Shown here piece by piece: positions 52,754 to 59,677 of a DNA stretch of 64,000 bases. The stretch spans positions 124,001-188,000 of the forward strand of contig NZ_NSEA01000011.1 of NCBI RefSeq assembly GCF_002734285.1. The letters are read 5' to 3'. The notes under the pieces were generated by a model, which worked only from the letters and a program-made list of their open reading frames with translations, was not told the DNA's origin and did not search any database. Each line of letters begins with the position of its first letter. The first letter of the stretch is position 1. The DNA comes from Fredinandcohnia onubensis. GTDB taxonomy: Bacteria; Bacillota; Bacilli; Bacillales; Bacillaceae_L. Both the position numbers and the translations under genes were made by a program.

Positions 52754-53062
52754 ATGACTTTCTCTCGTACTCAGTTATTATTTGTACTTATTCTTTTTAT
52801 TGGTATTTCGAATCATGTGCTCATCATGCCTCATTTGCTAACAACAGGAAAACGCGATGCATGGGTTCGATGAGGTTTGGAGCATGATATCGATTTTTTA
52901 AACTTAGAGCACCAGCTTTTCAGAAAGTATACTGCTGATTGGAAAAAGCTAAAAAATCAAGATACTTTACTTCGTGAAGATAGTATAAAATCGATTGATG
53001 CACATATCGCACTGGAGCATTCAGGTTCATTTAAAAACCGTAAAATTGAGATTAAGGAATGA
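52754..53062 (+). pseudogene. gerAB-gerAC deletion relic (spore germination)
   Basis: From the ATG at 52754 a frame encodes 39 residues (MTFSRTQLLFVLILFIGISN... ending KRDAWVR), the N-terminus of a GerAB-type germination permease (membrane helix 1 and the conserved DAW). After a TGA at 52871 the same frame continues to 53062 with FLNLEHQLFRKYTADWKKLKN, the tail typical of a GerAC lipoprotein. The rest of gerAB and most of gerAC have been deleted. Non-functional. Confidence 0.65.
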
Positions 53063-53094
53063 TTTTTAATTGCCCAAAGTAGATATGGTTAAAT

Positions 53095-53125
53095 AACTCA
53101 CCATCATTGGTGAGTTTTCATATTT
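53095..53125 (+). terminator. Intrinsic terminator
   Basis: AACTCACCA and TGGTGAGTT form a 9-bp perfect stem with a TCAT loop, followed by T-rich sequence; once the gerAC terminator. Confidence 0.8.
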
Positions 53126-53253
53126 TAGGATTTAAACTTTTTTATTAAAAGATATCAAACAAATTTTTCTGTTCAATTAATACCACCATTCTATATAATA
53201 TACTGTAAGAATCACATGTCTGACCTGATTTTAATTAGAATGGGGAGAATAGA

Positions 53254-53886
53254 ATGGAAAACGTTTATCTGTTTGTTCTTATGTGTATTTTTCTCATTAT
53301 TTTACCTGGTCCTGATACTGCTATTGCTACAAAAAATACACTCACCGTTGGGAAAAGCGGAGGTCTAAAAACAGCTTTAGGCACTTGCTGTGCCCTCCTC
53401 ATCCATACTTCTGCAGCTGTATTCGGACTTTCAGCCATCATTGTGAAATCTGCCTTGTTATTCTCTGTATTCAAATATGTTGGCGCGATTTACTTAATTT
53501 ATCTAGGTGTTAAAACATTATGGTCATTGAGGAGGAAGGAAGAAGCAGCCACCGTTGATTCCAACGCAAAAAGTCAGTTTGCACATACATCTTGTTTTAA
53601 ACAAGGGTTTTTAACCAATATCCTAAATCCCAAAGTTGCTGTCTTTTTCTTAACCTTTTTGCCTCAATTCGTAGACGCTGGAAGCCATACCTTCATTCCA
53701 TTTCTACTAATGGGAATTACGTATACTGTATTGACCGCCATCTGGTTTTTTCTTTATGTCTTACTAATCAACCAGGTCAGTGCTTTTATGAAAAAACCAA
53801 AATCACAGAAGATCATTGAAGGAATCACAGGTACAGTCTTAGTTGGATTTGGTATAAAACTAGCCCTAGAAAAGGCTCATAATTAG
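53254..53886 (+). CDS. LysE/RhtB-family amino-acid exporter
   Basis: 210 residues with five or six membrane segments. Family signatures: FLIILPGPDTAIATKNTLTVGKSGGLKTALGTCCALLIHTSAAVFG and GFLTNILNPKVAVFFLTFLPQFV. Exports amino acids or derivatives; which one is unknown. ATG with GGGGAGAA SD. Terminator directly downstream. Convergent with the SnoaL-like gene. Confidence 0.92.
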   Translation: MENVYLFVLMCIFLIILPGPDTAIATKNTLTVGKSGGLKTALGTCCALLIHTSAAVFGLSAIIVKSALLFSVFKYVGAIYLIYLGVKTLWSLRRKEEAATVDSNAKSQFAHTSCFKQGFLTNILNPKVAVFFLTFLPQFVDAGSHTFIPFLLMGITYTVLTAIWFFLYVLLINQVSAFMKKPKSQKIIEGITGTVLVGFGIKLALEKAHN

Positions 53887-53920
53887 AGTGCCATACGTTT
53901 AAAGTATGGTACTTTTTTGT
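53887..53920 (+). terminator. Intrinsic terminator of lysE-like gene
   Basis: AGTGCCATAC and GTATGGTACT around a 7-base loop, followed by T6. Confidence 0.85.
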
Positions 53921-53930
53921 TCGTTAAAAT

Positions 53931-54308
53931 TCACCTTTCTAGTTCGATGTATTCCCTCAATAGTTTCCACTCATTACCTTCTTTTCTCCACACAAACATA
54001 CATTGAGCCGTATACGGTTCTCCATTTATGACATTGGTTTCTCTTCCTGAAACTAAGTATTCATTTCCATTTTTACGTGGTGTGATTGAAAAAACATTAA
54101 AGTTTTTTTCTGCATGATCCATTTGTCTCAACGAACGCTCAAGATCATAATCATAGTAGTACGGGTCAGGTTGATCAATATTTGAGTGTGCCCAGTATCC
54201 GACAAAACTTTTTGACATATACTCTCGAATCTGATCACCATTCTTGCTTATAAAACCTTCATTCCAAGCCTTAAAATAGCTATGTAAAATCTCTTTTATA
54301 TCGTCCAA
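53931..54308 (-). CDS. NTF2/SnoaL-like protein
   Basis: 125 residues, compact alpha+beta domain of the NTF2-like type: ILHSYFKAWNEGFISKNGDQIREYMSKSFVGYWA near the N-terminus and YLVSGRETNVINGEPYTAQCMFVWRKEGNEWKLLREYIE at the end. Such proteins are often small-molecule binders or enzymes of unknown role. Start TTG at 54308 with AAGGAGGAG upstream. Function unknown. Confidence 0.8.
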   Translation of the reverse strand: MDDIKEILHSYFKAWNEGFISKNGDQIREYMSKSFVGYWAHSNIDQPDPYYYDYDLERSLRQMDHAEKNFNVFSITPRKNGNEYLVSGRETNVINGEPYTAQCMFVWRKEGNEWKLLREYIELER

Positions 54309-54612
54309 CTTCTACTCCTCCTTTTGCTACCTTTTTAAATACGATACGTAAACTTCTCACTAGAATAACTTCAACAAAAATTGAAGCATCTCCTTTTAGT
54401 TCGTAAAAAAAGATGTCCCAAAAGCATGGCTTTAAGACATCTTAAATGATACGTATCTAACGTAATACTTTACTTCTACACTATATTGGATGCCGAAACG
54501 GAACATATCAATAACACAAAAAATAGCGGTTCCCAGTTCAAATTAACAAAAACACCTGTATGTTTTTTCCTCCTAAAGAGACCATATTAACAAGAGAAAG
54601 GAGGAATAAACA
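54309..54612. other. Intergenic region
   Basis: 304 bp holding the SnoaL-like gene's promoter, a minus-strand terminator (54403-54443) and the leader of the 51-residue gene. No RNA family recognised. Confidence 0.5.
54403..54443 (-). terminator. Minus-strand intrinsic terminator
   Basis: AAGATGTC (54410-54417) pairs with GACATCTT (54436-54443); a T8 tract follows only on the minus strand. The nearest minus-strand gene upstream of it is the GyrI-like gene at 54862, so its transcript would run antisense through the small plus-strand gene. Confidence 0.7.
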
Positions 54613-54768
54613 ATGACAGACAAGAAACAATCCCAAGAAAAACAGAAAAACAAATCCCCTCAAAATCAGTATCAAGAAGAAATAAGTGCGGAACTACTCG
54701 CCGAACGTGCATTAGCTGAAACCATCCGTGAAGGCGGTGCATTTGCTCGAAAGAATGATGAAAGCTGA
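54613..54768 (+). CDS. Small charged protein, unknown function
   Basis: 51 residues (MTDKKQSQEKQKNKSPQNQY, then EEISAELLAERALAETIREG...). Lys/Gln-rich N-terminus, helical acidic C-terminus, no membrane segment. SD AAAGGAGG is close to ideal, eight bases before the ATG. The composition resembles small sporulation or forespore proteins of bacilli, but I do not recognise the family. The opposite strand may be transcribed across it. Confidence 0.7.
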   Translation: MTDKKQSQEKQKNKSPQNQYQEEISAELLAERALAETIREGGAFARKNDES

Positions 54769-54861
54769 TACACACTGATATGGGAAACCTAACTTCAAAA
54801 ACGACTAAAAGTTCCTTGAGATTTGAGGCCTGAGTAGTTTGCTAAGCTGTCCGCCACACAT

Positions 54862-55353
54862 TTATTGCGGCTTTTTGACAATCGGAATATAAATATCAAA
54901 ATGCGGATCACTAGGGTCACGATCAACTGGATAATATTCATGTTTTATTGGCATATATGGATCATAGTAATCTACACCCTCTTCCCTATATGGGATATAC
55001 TCACTTTCGAATAACCATTTATGTAGATCCGTGTATGTCTTCTGAATATCTTCTCCTTTGTTATGTGTTGTTTTCACATACGTTAGTTCAGGAACCTCTA
55101 TATCAATCATCCCTTCAGGAATTTCCTGCTTATCACTTACTTCATATACTGCATAGTGCACGAATCCATCTTCAATTACATGATTAGATAGACCTAATTG
55201 AACTTCGGGATTCACCTTGTAATCTATCTCTTTTGCAAGCTCTTCCGCTTGATGAATCACGTTTTTTAGCTTAGGCACAATCTCAGAGAATGTACCCTCC
55301 CATTTTAATCCTACTGCCCGATAGCCTGGTAATTTAATAATTTCATAACTCAC
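54862..55353 (-). CDS. GyrI-like small-molecule-binding protein
   Basis: 163 residues, one GyrI/AraC-effector-binding domain (MSYEIIKLPGYRAVGLKWEGTFSEIVPKLKNVI; VHYAVYEV; LTYVKTTHNKGEDIQKTYTDLHKWLFES; YDPYMPIKHEYYPVDRDPSDPHFDIYIPI). These bind hydrophobic or cationic compounds, in multidrug sensing or detoxification. No DNA-binding domain is present. Start GTG at 55353 with GGAAAGG upstream. Confidence 0.88.
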   Translation of the reverse strand: MSYEIIKLPGYRAVGLKWEGTFSEIVPKLKNVIHQAEELAKEIDYKVNPEVQLGLSNHVIEDGFVHYAVYEVSDKQEIPEGMIDIEVPELTYVKTTHNKGEDIQKTYTDLHKWLFESEYIPYREEGVDYYDPYMPIKHEYYPVDRDPSDPHFDIYIPIVKKPQ

Positions 55354-55439
55354 TTTATCTACAACCTTTCCAAAATAATATTTATAATTTTCCTATTTCT
55401 CGTAAAATGCTAATTCCACTGATATAATTACTTCCACAT

Positions 55440-55472
55440 AAAAAGCGTTAATCCCTCCTTGGATCAACGCTT
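55440..55472 (-). terminator. Intrinsic terminator of the DUF3231 gene
   Basis: AAGCGTTAATCC and GGATCAACGCTT (one mismatch) with a 6-base loop; TTTTTA follows on the minus strand. Confidence 0.8.
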
Positions 55473-55534
55473 GCCGTACTTTTATAGACATTTTTCCAAA
55501 TACTCATCCTAGGTTCGTATTCTCCCCTAAGGAC

Positions 55535-56545
55535 TTATTCATTCCCCTTTATAATTTCGGCTCTGTTCTCAATTTGTGGAGGTTCTTCAAACCAACCATT
55601 TTTGATCTTGAGCTCAATCCCTTCTCGCGCATATAAATAAATATCTTTAGAAATGAGCATAGCTTTCATTGCAATATCATTCCGCAAACTGAAGAATACA
55701 CCTGTCCCAGATCCAACAATTGAAAATCCATTAAGGATGTAGATGCAGTGCATCATTAACTTATCTGAAAAAGGAGGTACGGTGGACTTCGTAACCGTTG
55801 CACCAGATTTTGCAGACAGTTGAATATCTGCTTTTAGAAGCATATCTTCCATAATTTTAATCTGCTTCTTAGCCAGTTCTTTCCCTTTCAGAAAATATTG
55901 TTTTACCTCTTTGTTTTGAGCACATTGGGCAAACCCGGTAATAAGCTGCATCCCTATATTATTAGATTCTAACGTGTGATGCAGGATTCCGACTTCGAGG
56001 TCATTAAATGGTCGTTTATCACCGGTAAGTTTAAATCCATCTAAGTACTTCTTCGATTTGATAAACTCTACCGTTCTCGGCAAAGTAACGATTGGAGGTG
56101 GAGAAAGAATCCCTTTTTCAAGTAAATAAGAAGTTGCAAGTTTATAAATTTTTTGGGTGATCGTTGTAAGACCTTCATAGATTGCCATCACTCTTTTATT
56201 GTAGGTCATGTTCATATTTAAGGTGTAAAGGCCCATGCTAACTTCCTTTAACACTCGAACAAACATGATATCAAATCCATGATCATATAGCTTAGGTGCA
56301 TCCAGATGGACATCATCTGCTGTAAATCCGACAGGTTTTACCATACCCTCTTCTTTAAAAATTCCCTCCATTTCTTTTACATAAAAATCCAGCTCCTGCC
56401 ACAAACCTCCTAGTAAATTCCGAGCTTGTTGATCATTCGCTTTTTCAATAAAGTATTCCAAAAACCTCATAATCAGCGTCTTTTCTAGGTATGTCTGCCA
56501 AAGGGTGCCTACTTCTGAAACATTAATAGGATTTTTTTGGCTCAA
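55535..56545 (-). CDS. DUF3231 family protein
   Basis: 336 residues from a TTG start at 56545, chosen because GGAGGT lies seven bases before it; the frame runs open to 56629. Two repeats of a long helical domain (~1-165 and ~175-336), each opening with SEVGTLWQTYLEKTLIMRFLEYFIEKA or DLEVGILHHTLESNNIGMQLITGFAQCA-type sequence, as in DUF3231. Spore-forming bacilli carry many copies; some relatives are spore proteins with ferritin-like fold. Function unproven. Confidence 0.85.
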   Translation of the reverse strand: MSQKNPINVSEVGTLWQTYLEKTLIMRFLEYFIEKANDQQARNLLGGLWQELDFYVKEMEGIFKEEGMVKPVGFTADDVHLDAPKLYDHGFDIMFVRVLKEVSMGLYTLNMNMTYNKRVMAIYEGLTTITQKIYKLATSYLLEKGILSPPPIVTLPRTVEFIKSKKYLDGFKLTGDKRPFNDLEVGILHHTLESNNIGMQLITGFAQCAQNKEVKQYFLKGKELAKKQIKIMEDMLLKADIQLSAKSGATVTKSTVPPFSDKLMMHCIYILNGFSIVGSGTGVFFSLRNDIAMKAMLISKDIYLYAREGIELKIKNGWFEEPPQIENRAEIIKGNE

Positions 56546-56702
56546 TGTTGTAACCTCCAATTTAATAAGAATATCCAAATTATGTAATCGCACTAATACA
56601 TTGCCCAGATTCTGGAAAAGAATACCCAATTATATATTTTTTCACCGAAATAAGTTGTGACTTTGGACAGTGCTACGATATCTCACTTATAAAGTCTATA
56701 AA

Positions 56703-56733
56703 AAAACACCTGACTCATTGATCAGTCAGATGT
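56703..56733 (-). terminator. Intrinsic terminator of the DUF1659-DUF2922-YvrJ operon
   Basis: CACCTGACT and AGTCAGATG pair around an 8-base loop; T7 follows on the minus strand. Confidence 0.85.
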
Positions 56734-56741
56734 CCCCATTT

Positions 56742-56918
56742 TTAGGATATATTCTTCTTCGTCTCTAATGGAGGGCTGGCCTTCATGGTATGTGGCAGCA
56801 TTTGAATCGAGTCTATGACACTATCAAGCTTTGATTCGATTCGATGTAGCAGATAGAATGTCACGACAACAGGAAAGCCAACCTCTTGGATAAAAGGCAA
56901 TAGTTCCTCCACCCACAT
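56742..56918 (-). CDS. YvrJ family protein
   Basis: 58 residues from the ATG at 56918, or a GTG at 56912 better spaced from AAGGAGG. The YvrJ pattern LLPFIQEVGFPVVVTFYLLHRIESKLDSVIDSI gives a short N-terminal amphipathic part, one membrane segment and a helical tail. Family function unknown; often found next to DUF1659 and DUF2922 genes, as here. Confidence 0.82.
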   Translation of the reverse strand: MWVEELLPFIQEVGFPVVVTFYLLHRIESKLDSVIDSIQMLPHTMKASPPLETKKNIS

Positions 56919-56937
56919 TTCCTCCTTTCTAAAAGTA

Positions 56938-56966
56938 GAGCCAACTCCCAAAAGAGAGCTGGCTCA
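56938..56966 (-). terminator. Intercistronic hairpin before yvrJ
   Basis: GAGCCAGCTC and GAGTTGGCTC (with G-U pairs) around an 8-base loop between DUF2922 and YvrJ genes, followed by TACTTTTA. Probably lowers expression of yvrJ. Confidence 0.55.
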
Positions 56967-56972
56967 TTTTAA

Positions 56973-57188
56973 TTAAAGTTGAACTTCTTCAACATTACGT
57001 TCAACAATACGTGCGCCTTTTTTCGATACCATAGGACCACCAGATGTTAGGAACGCATCCGTTGCTACGATTAAATCCATTGCTGCAGAAAGAGCTACCA
57101 CATCTACAGGTTCCACTGGATTTTCAATCGATACGGTTGCTGTTTTTCCAGCCATATTCGTAAACTGCATTTCTAGTGTTTTTGCCAT
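56973..57188 (-). CDS. DUF2922 family protein
   Basis: 71 residues: KTLEMQFTNMAGKTATVSIENPVEPVDVVALSAAMDLIVATDAFLTSGGPMVSKKGARIVERNVEEVQL, the DUF2922 pattern. Predicted beta-hairpin plus helix, soluble. Function unknown. ATG start with GAAAGGGGGA upstream. Middle gene of the trio. Confidence 0.88.
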   Translation of the reverse strand: MAKTLEMQFTNMAGKTATVSIENPVEPVDVVALSAAMDLIVATDAFLTSGGPMVSKKGARIVERNVEEVQL

Positions 57189-57224
57189 TCGTTATTCCCC
57201 CTTTCTAAAAATTCATCTTAAAAA

Positions 57225-57455
57225 TTACTCAGCAATGCCTACTAACATAAAGCTATCATTACGCTCAATGTCGGATAGATCTAATGTTTGAAGACCGATG
57301 ATTGCTGTTGCAACTGCATGTAAATCATCCGCTGTTACAGAAGGGTTAATGTTGTTGTAGTTTTTATTTTTATAGATGAGCTTACCCTTACCATCCACAC
57401 CGTTTTCAAACACTAGACGTAACTGCGTATCTAGAATTTCCTGTTTTGCTGCCAT
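57225..57455 (-). CDS. DUF1659 family protein
   Basis: 76 residues from the ATG at 57455 with the ideal SD AGGAGGTGA. DUF1659 pattern: ILDTQLRLVFENGVDGKGKLIYKNKNYNNINPSVTADDLHAVATAIIGLQ. Structurally it resembles its DUF2922 neighbour (a beta strand pair followed by a helix), suggesting the two are distant paralogues that may associate. Function unknown. Confidence 0.88.
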   Translation of the reverse strand: MAAKQEILDTQLRLVFENGVDGKGKLIYKNKNYNNINPSVTADDLHAVATAIIGLQTLDLSDIERNDSFMLVGIAE

Positions 57456-57853
57456 GTCCCTCACCTCCTTTACACTATTGTTATAGAAGGGTGAGGGGCA
57501 AAAAGGGGCATCTGATTTATTTAAAAAATGAATAAAGTTTACGCAAGAAAAAACTCAGGAGGATTCTCCCCTTTTAGATCATTATCTAAATATGGGTAAT
57601 GTAGTTGTTGTTTTTTATTTTCTTTTTCTTTTTGTTTTTCTTTTTGTCCACGTATCGTGGTACGAGTCATTAACGTATCGTGGACGTGTCGTAAATCGAG
57701 CAAAGATGTGTCTAAATAAGGAATTTTTTATAATTTCCTACAAAACAAATCGTTTGCTAGTTTACTTTTTGTTTATTCTAGTATTTACTTACTTTAGAAG
57801 TGGCTATATTTCGCTACTCTACTCTTGTAATCCACAATAAAATCTCTGACCTT
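57456..57853. other. Intergenic region with nested inverted repeats
   Basis: 398 bp. It contains a long T/C tract (57609-57645) and then a repeat group: CCACGTATCGTGG (57648-57660) with CGTATCGTGG repeated at 57674, and GTCCACG (57646) inverse to CGTGGAC (57679). It lies just upstream of the replication-protein-like gene and marks the start of the foreign-looking segment. Confidence 0.6.
57646..57685. repeat. Nested inverted and direct repeats (CGTATCGTGG)
   Basis: Two direct copies of CGTATCGTGG, an inner CCACG-TAT-CGTGG palindrome and an outer GTCCACG/CGTGGAC pair. Could be an operator or a relic of an origin or iteron. Confidence 0.65.
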
Positions 57854-58363
57854 ATGACAAAAATCCATCAAACTCAAATACTGCCATCTCACTTACCAAA
57901 TTTAAATCCATTTATCCCGACCTCTCTTGCAACTATGATTGGCTTAAATAAAAGTATTATCTTACAGCAACTTCACTACTGGCTTCAGCGGAGTAAAAAC
58001 ATTCGTGAAGATCGAAAGTGGGTTTATTTTACATATGACCAGCTAGTTGAACAATTCCCGTTTTTCTCAAAAAGTACAATCAGAAGAGCTATTTCTTATT
58101 TAGAAAACAACGGTTTTCTATGTTCAAAACAGTTTAATAAAATGAAAATAGACCGAACCAAATGGTATTCAATTAATTATGAAGCACTGGAAGAACTAAT
58201 GGGCGTAGAAACAGAACTACCAAACAACGAGGATTCTAACGTGGACTATGACACACCCGTGACTGTTCAAGAAGAACAGACGATTTGTTCAAACGGGAGA
58301 GACCAGCTGCTCAATATGGACTGTCCATCTGTTCAAAATGAGCAGACGAGGTGTTCAATTTGA
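57854..58363 (+). CDS. Winged-helix replication-protein-like gene, N-terminal part
   Basis: 169 residues from the ATG at 57854 (a GTG at 57800 is in frame; no SD is good). Sequence FIPTSLATMIGLNKSIILQQLHYWLQRSKNIREDRKWVYFTYDQLVEQFPFFSKSTIRRAISYLENNGFLCSKQFNKMKIDRTKWYSINYEALEELM is the winged-helix domain of phage- or plasmid-type replication proteins of Firmicutes. After it comes a run of degenerate ~12-residue repeats (EEQTICS, VQNEQTRCS). The frame stops at 58361, while the expected sequence continues in another frame: a frameshift within the repeats. Confidence 0.7.
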   Translation: MTKIHQTQILPSHLPNLNPFIPTSLATMIGLNKSIILQQLHYWLQRSKNIREDRKWVYFTYDQLVEQFPFFSKSTIRRAISYLENNGFLCSKQFNKMKIDRTKWYSINYEALEELMGVETELPNNEDSNVDYDTPVTVQEEQTICSNGRDQLLNMDCPSVQNEQTRCSI

Positions 58364-58835
58364 GCAGAGCAATACCATAGATTACACAAAGATTACTACA
58401 GAGATTACATCAAAGACTTCTTCTTCTTCAAGATTCTCTGATGACAACGAAGAAGACCATTTTAGAATTTCTGAACAGGATGGACTTGGAAAAATTGAGA
58501 ATTATATTCCCAAAAGAAGAATATCATGCTGTACTGTCATAAACAGCCAACTAGATTTTGTAGCAATGATAAGGTCTCAAGAGAATAACTCTAAGAGGTG
58601 GAGCAATGTAGAGGTTCAACTTAGGGATTGGATAATCAAAGGCTTCCAAACAGGTAAGCAATCAAACATTAAATTTGCCCGTATCATGCAAAATCATCAA
58701 CAAACCTTTTCAAAGCCAATCCGGAAAAAGAGCATATCAGATTGGCTGGATACTGACCGACAACTAGACAAATCCGTTTATTTGTACTGGATTTTAAAAC
58801 GAAGAAAGGGTTGTTTTGGAAAAGCTTATGGCTAG
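58338..58835 (+). pseudogene. Frameshifted C-terminal part of the replication-protein-like gene
   Basis: Second frame, overlapping the first by 26 bp: VQFEQSNTIDYTKITTEITS, then a Ser-rich linker and a C-terminal domain (IRSQENNSKRWSNVEVQLRDWIIKGFQTG...). The phrase TKITTEIT is usual right after the Cys/Gln repeats in intact relatives. No SD precedes any start in this frame, so it is best read as the broken second half of one gene. Confidence 0.6.
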
Positions 58836-58872
58836 CAGCAGCAGTGTAGACAAGACAAATAATAGCTGTCTA

Positions 58873-59148
58873 CTACAAGTTTGCCTGTTTGTTATTCACA
58901 ACAAACTTACATTTTGGGTAATTACTACAACCTAAAAAAGTGCCGTACTTCCCCTTACGTTCAACCAGGTCCGAACCACATTTTGGGCACATATTTGCGT
59001 TAATTTTATATTGATAAAATCGTTGTGAATCTTTAATGTTCTTAACATGTTGCTTTTTCTTGTCTCCACCAACATTCAATGTTTTCTCAAGTTTTTTAGC
59101 AATCTGTTTGGTTTCTCTCTTTACTAGTTTGTTTAAGTACATACGCAC
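58873..59148 (-). CDS. Topoisomerase-type zinc-ribbon protein
   Basis: 91 residues. The basic helical N-terminus (KLVKRETKQIAKKLEKTLNVGGDKKKQH) is followed by a C4 zinc ribbon MCPKCGSDLVERKGKYGTFLGCSNYPKCKF, the module found at the C-terminus of topoisomerase I and in nuclease-like mobile proteins. Probably DNA-binding. Start GTG at 59148 or ATG at 59142; a one-nucleotide-spaced small gene precedes it. Role unknown. Confidence 0.78.
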   Translation of the reverse strand: MRMYLNKLVKRETKQIAKKLEKTLNVGGDKKKQHVKNIKDSQRFYQYKINANMCPKCGSDLVERKGKYGTFLGCSNYPKCKFVVNNKQANL

Positions 59149-59232
59149 TTATGCTTTACCCAGGAATCCTTTAACTTTGGGTATACCTATTATGATTAGG
59201 AATGCAGTTATTATTAGTCCCTTTAGTTCCAT
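59149..59232 (-). CDS. 27-residue single-pass membrane mini-protein
   Basis: MELKGLIITAFLIIIGIPKV, then KGFLGKA. SD GGAGGGGAAAG precedes the ATG. One membrane segment. Its stop abuts the start of the zinc-ribbon gene, so the two would be co-translated. Short length makes this tentative. Confidence 0.5.
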   Translation of the reverse strand: MELKGLIITAFLIIIGIPKVKGFLGKA

Positions 59233-59476
59233 ATCTTTCCCCTCCGAGACACTTGTACTACGTACACCTTCTATAGTCCTGAATTACAACACAAAAAATT
59301 ACATTATTTGATTATTAATAGGGAATTATTACTGAAAAGGAAAGGTTTTTCAACAAAATTCAATAAATTTCACTATTAATAATAGTCCCAATCTAGTAGA
59401 TATACTTTTTCTTTGTTAATATAATATTGTAAGCATAAAATGAATATTGCTTAAAATATATTTTAAAGGTGATAGT
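59233..59476. promoter_or_regulatory. Promoter region of the dnd genes
   Basis: TATAAT at 59420-59425 with only a poor -35 (TAGATA-like). CTATTAATAATAG (59373-59385) is a 13-bp palindrome upstream that could be an operator. A related ATTAATAGGGAATTATTA lies near 59311. Confidence 0.45.
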
Positions 59477-59677
59477 ATGAATTCTACTTTGAAGGAAAAG
59501 GAATTAGAGCTTTTGGCGAAAGTTGCAAAAGAAAATAATTTGCCAATTAAGATGTTACACCAGTTTATTAAATCAGCTGAAAAGTTCTCCTATGAAAACT
59601 TATCTCCCGGAGCCAGAAAGAAGGAGTACACTGATTTAATCAGCTTTTATGCAAAACAAAATAAAGGTGATGACTAA
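59477..59677 (+). CDS. Small protein associated with the Dnd modification genes
   Basis: 66 residues from the ATG at 59477 (AAAGGTGAT SD): MNSTLKEKELELLAKVAKENN, then LPIKMLHQFIKSAEKFSYENLSPGARKKEYTDLISFYAKQ. Entirely helical, soluble. The stop overlaps the dndD start (TAATG). Short proteins of this style precede dndD in several Firmicute phosphorothioation loci. Probably an accessory of the modification complex; role untested. Confidence 0.75.
   Translation: MNSTLKEKELELLAKVAKENNLPIKMLHQFIKSAEKFSYENLSPGARKKEYTDLISFYAKQNKGDD

Noticed and set aside
52877-53062. Independent 61-residue gene
   Set aside because: It has only a TTG start with no proper SD, is in frame with the gerAB fragment, and resembles a GerAC tail; better read as one pseudogene.
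57592-57840. 82-codon plus-strand frame rich in Phe, Leu and Val
   Set aside because: It arises from the T/C tract and the repeat region, with no SD and a Phe/Val-biased low-complexity sequence.
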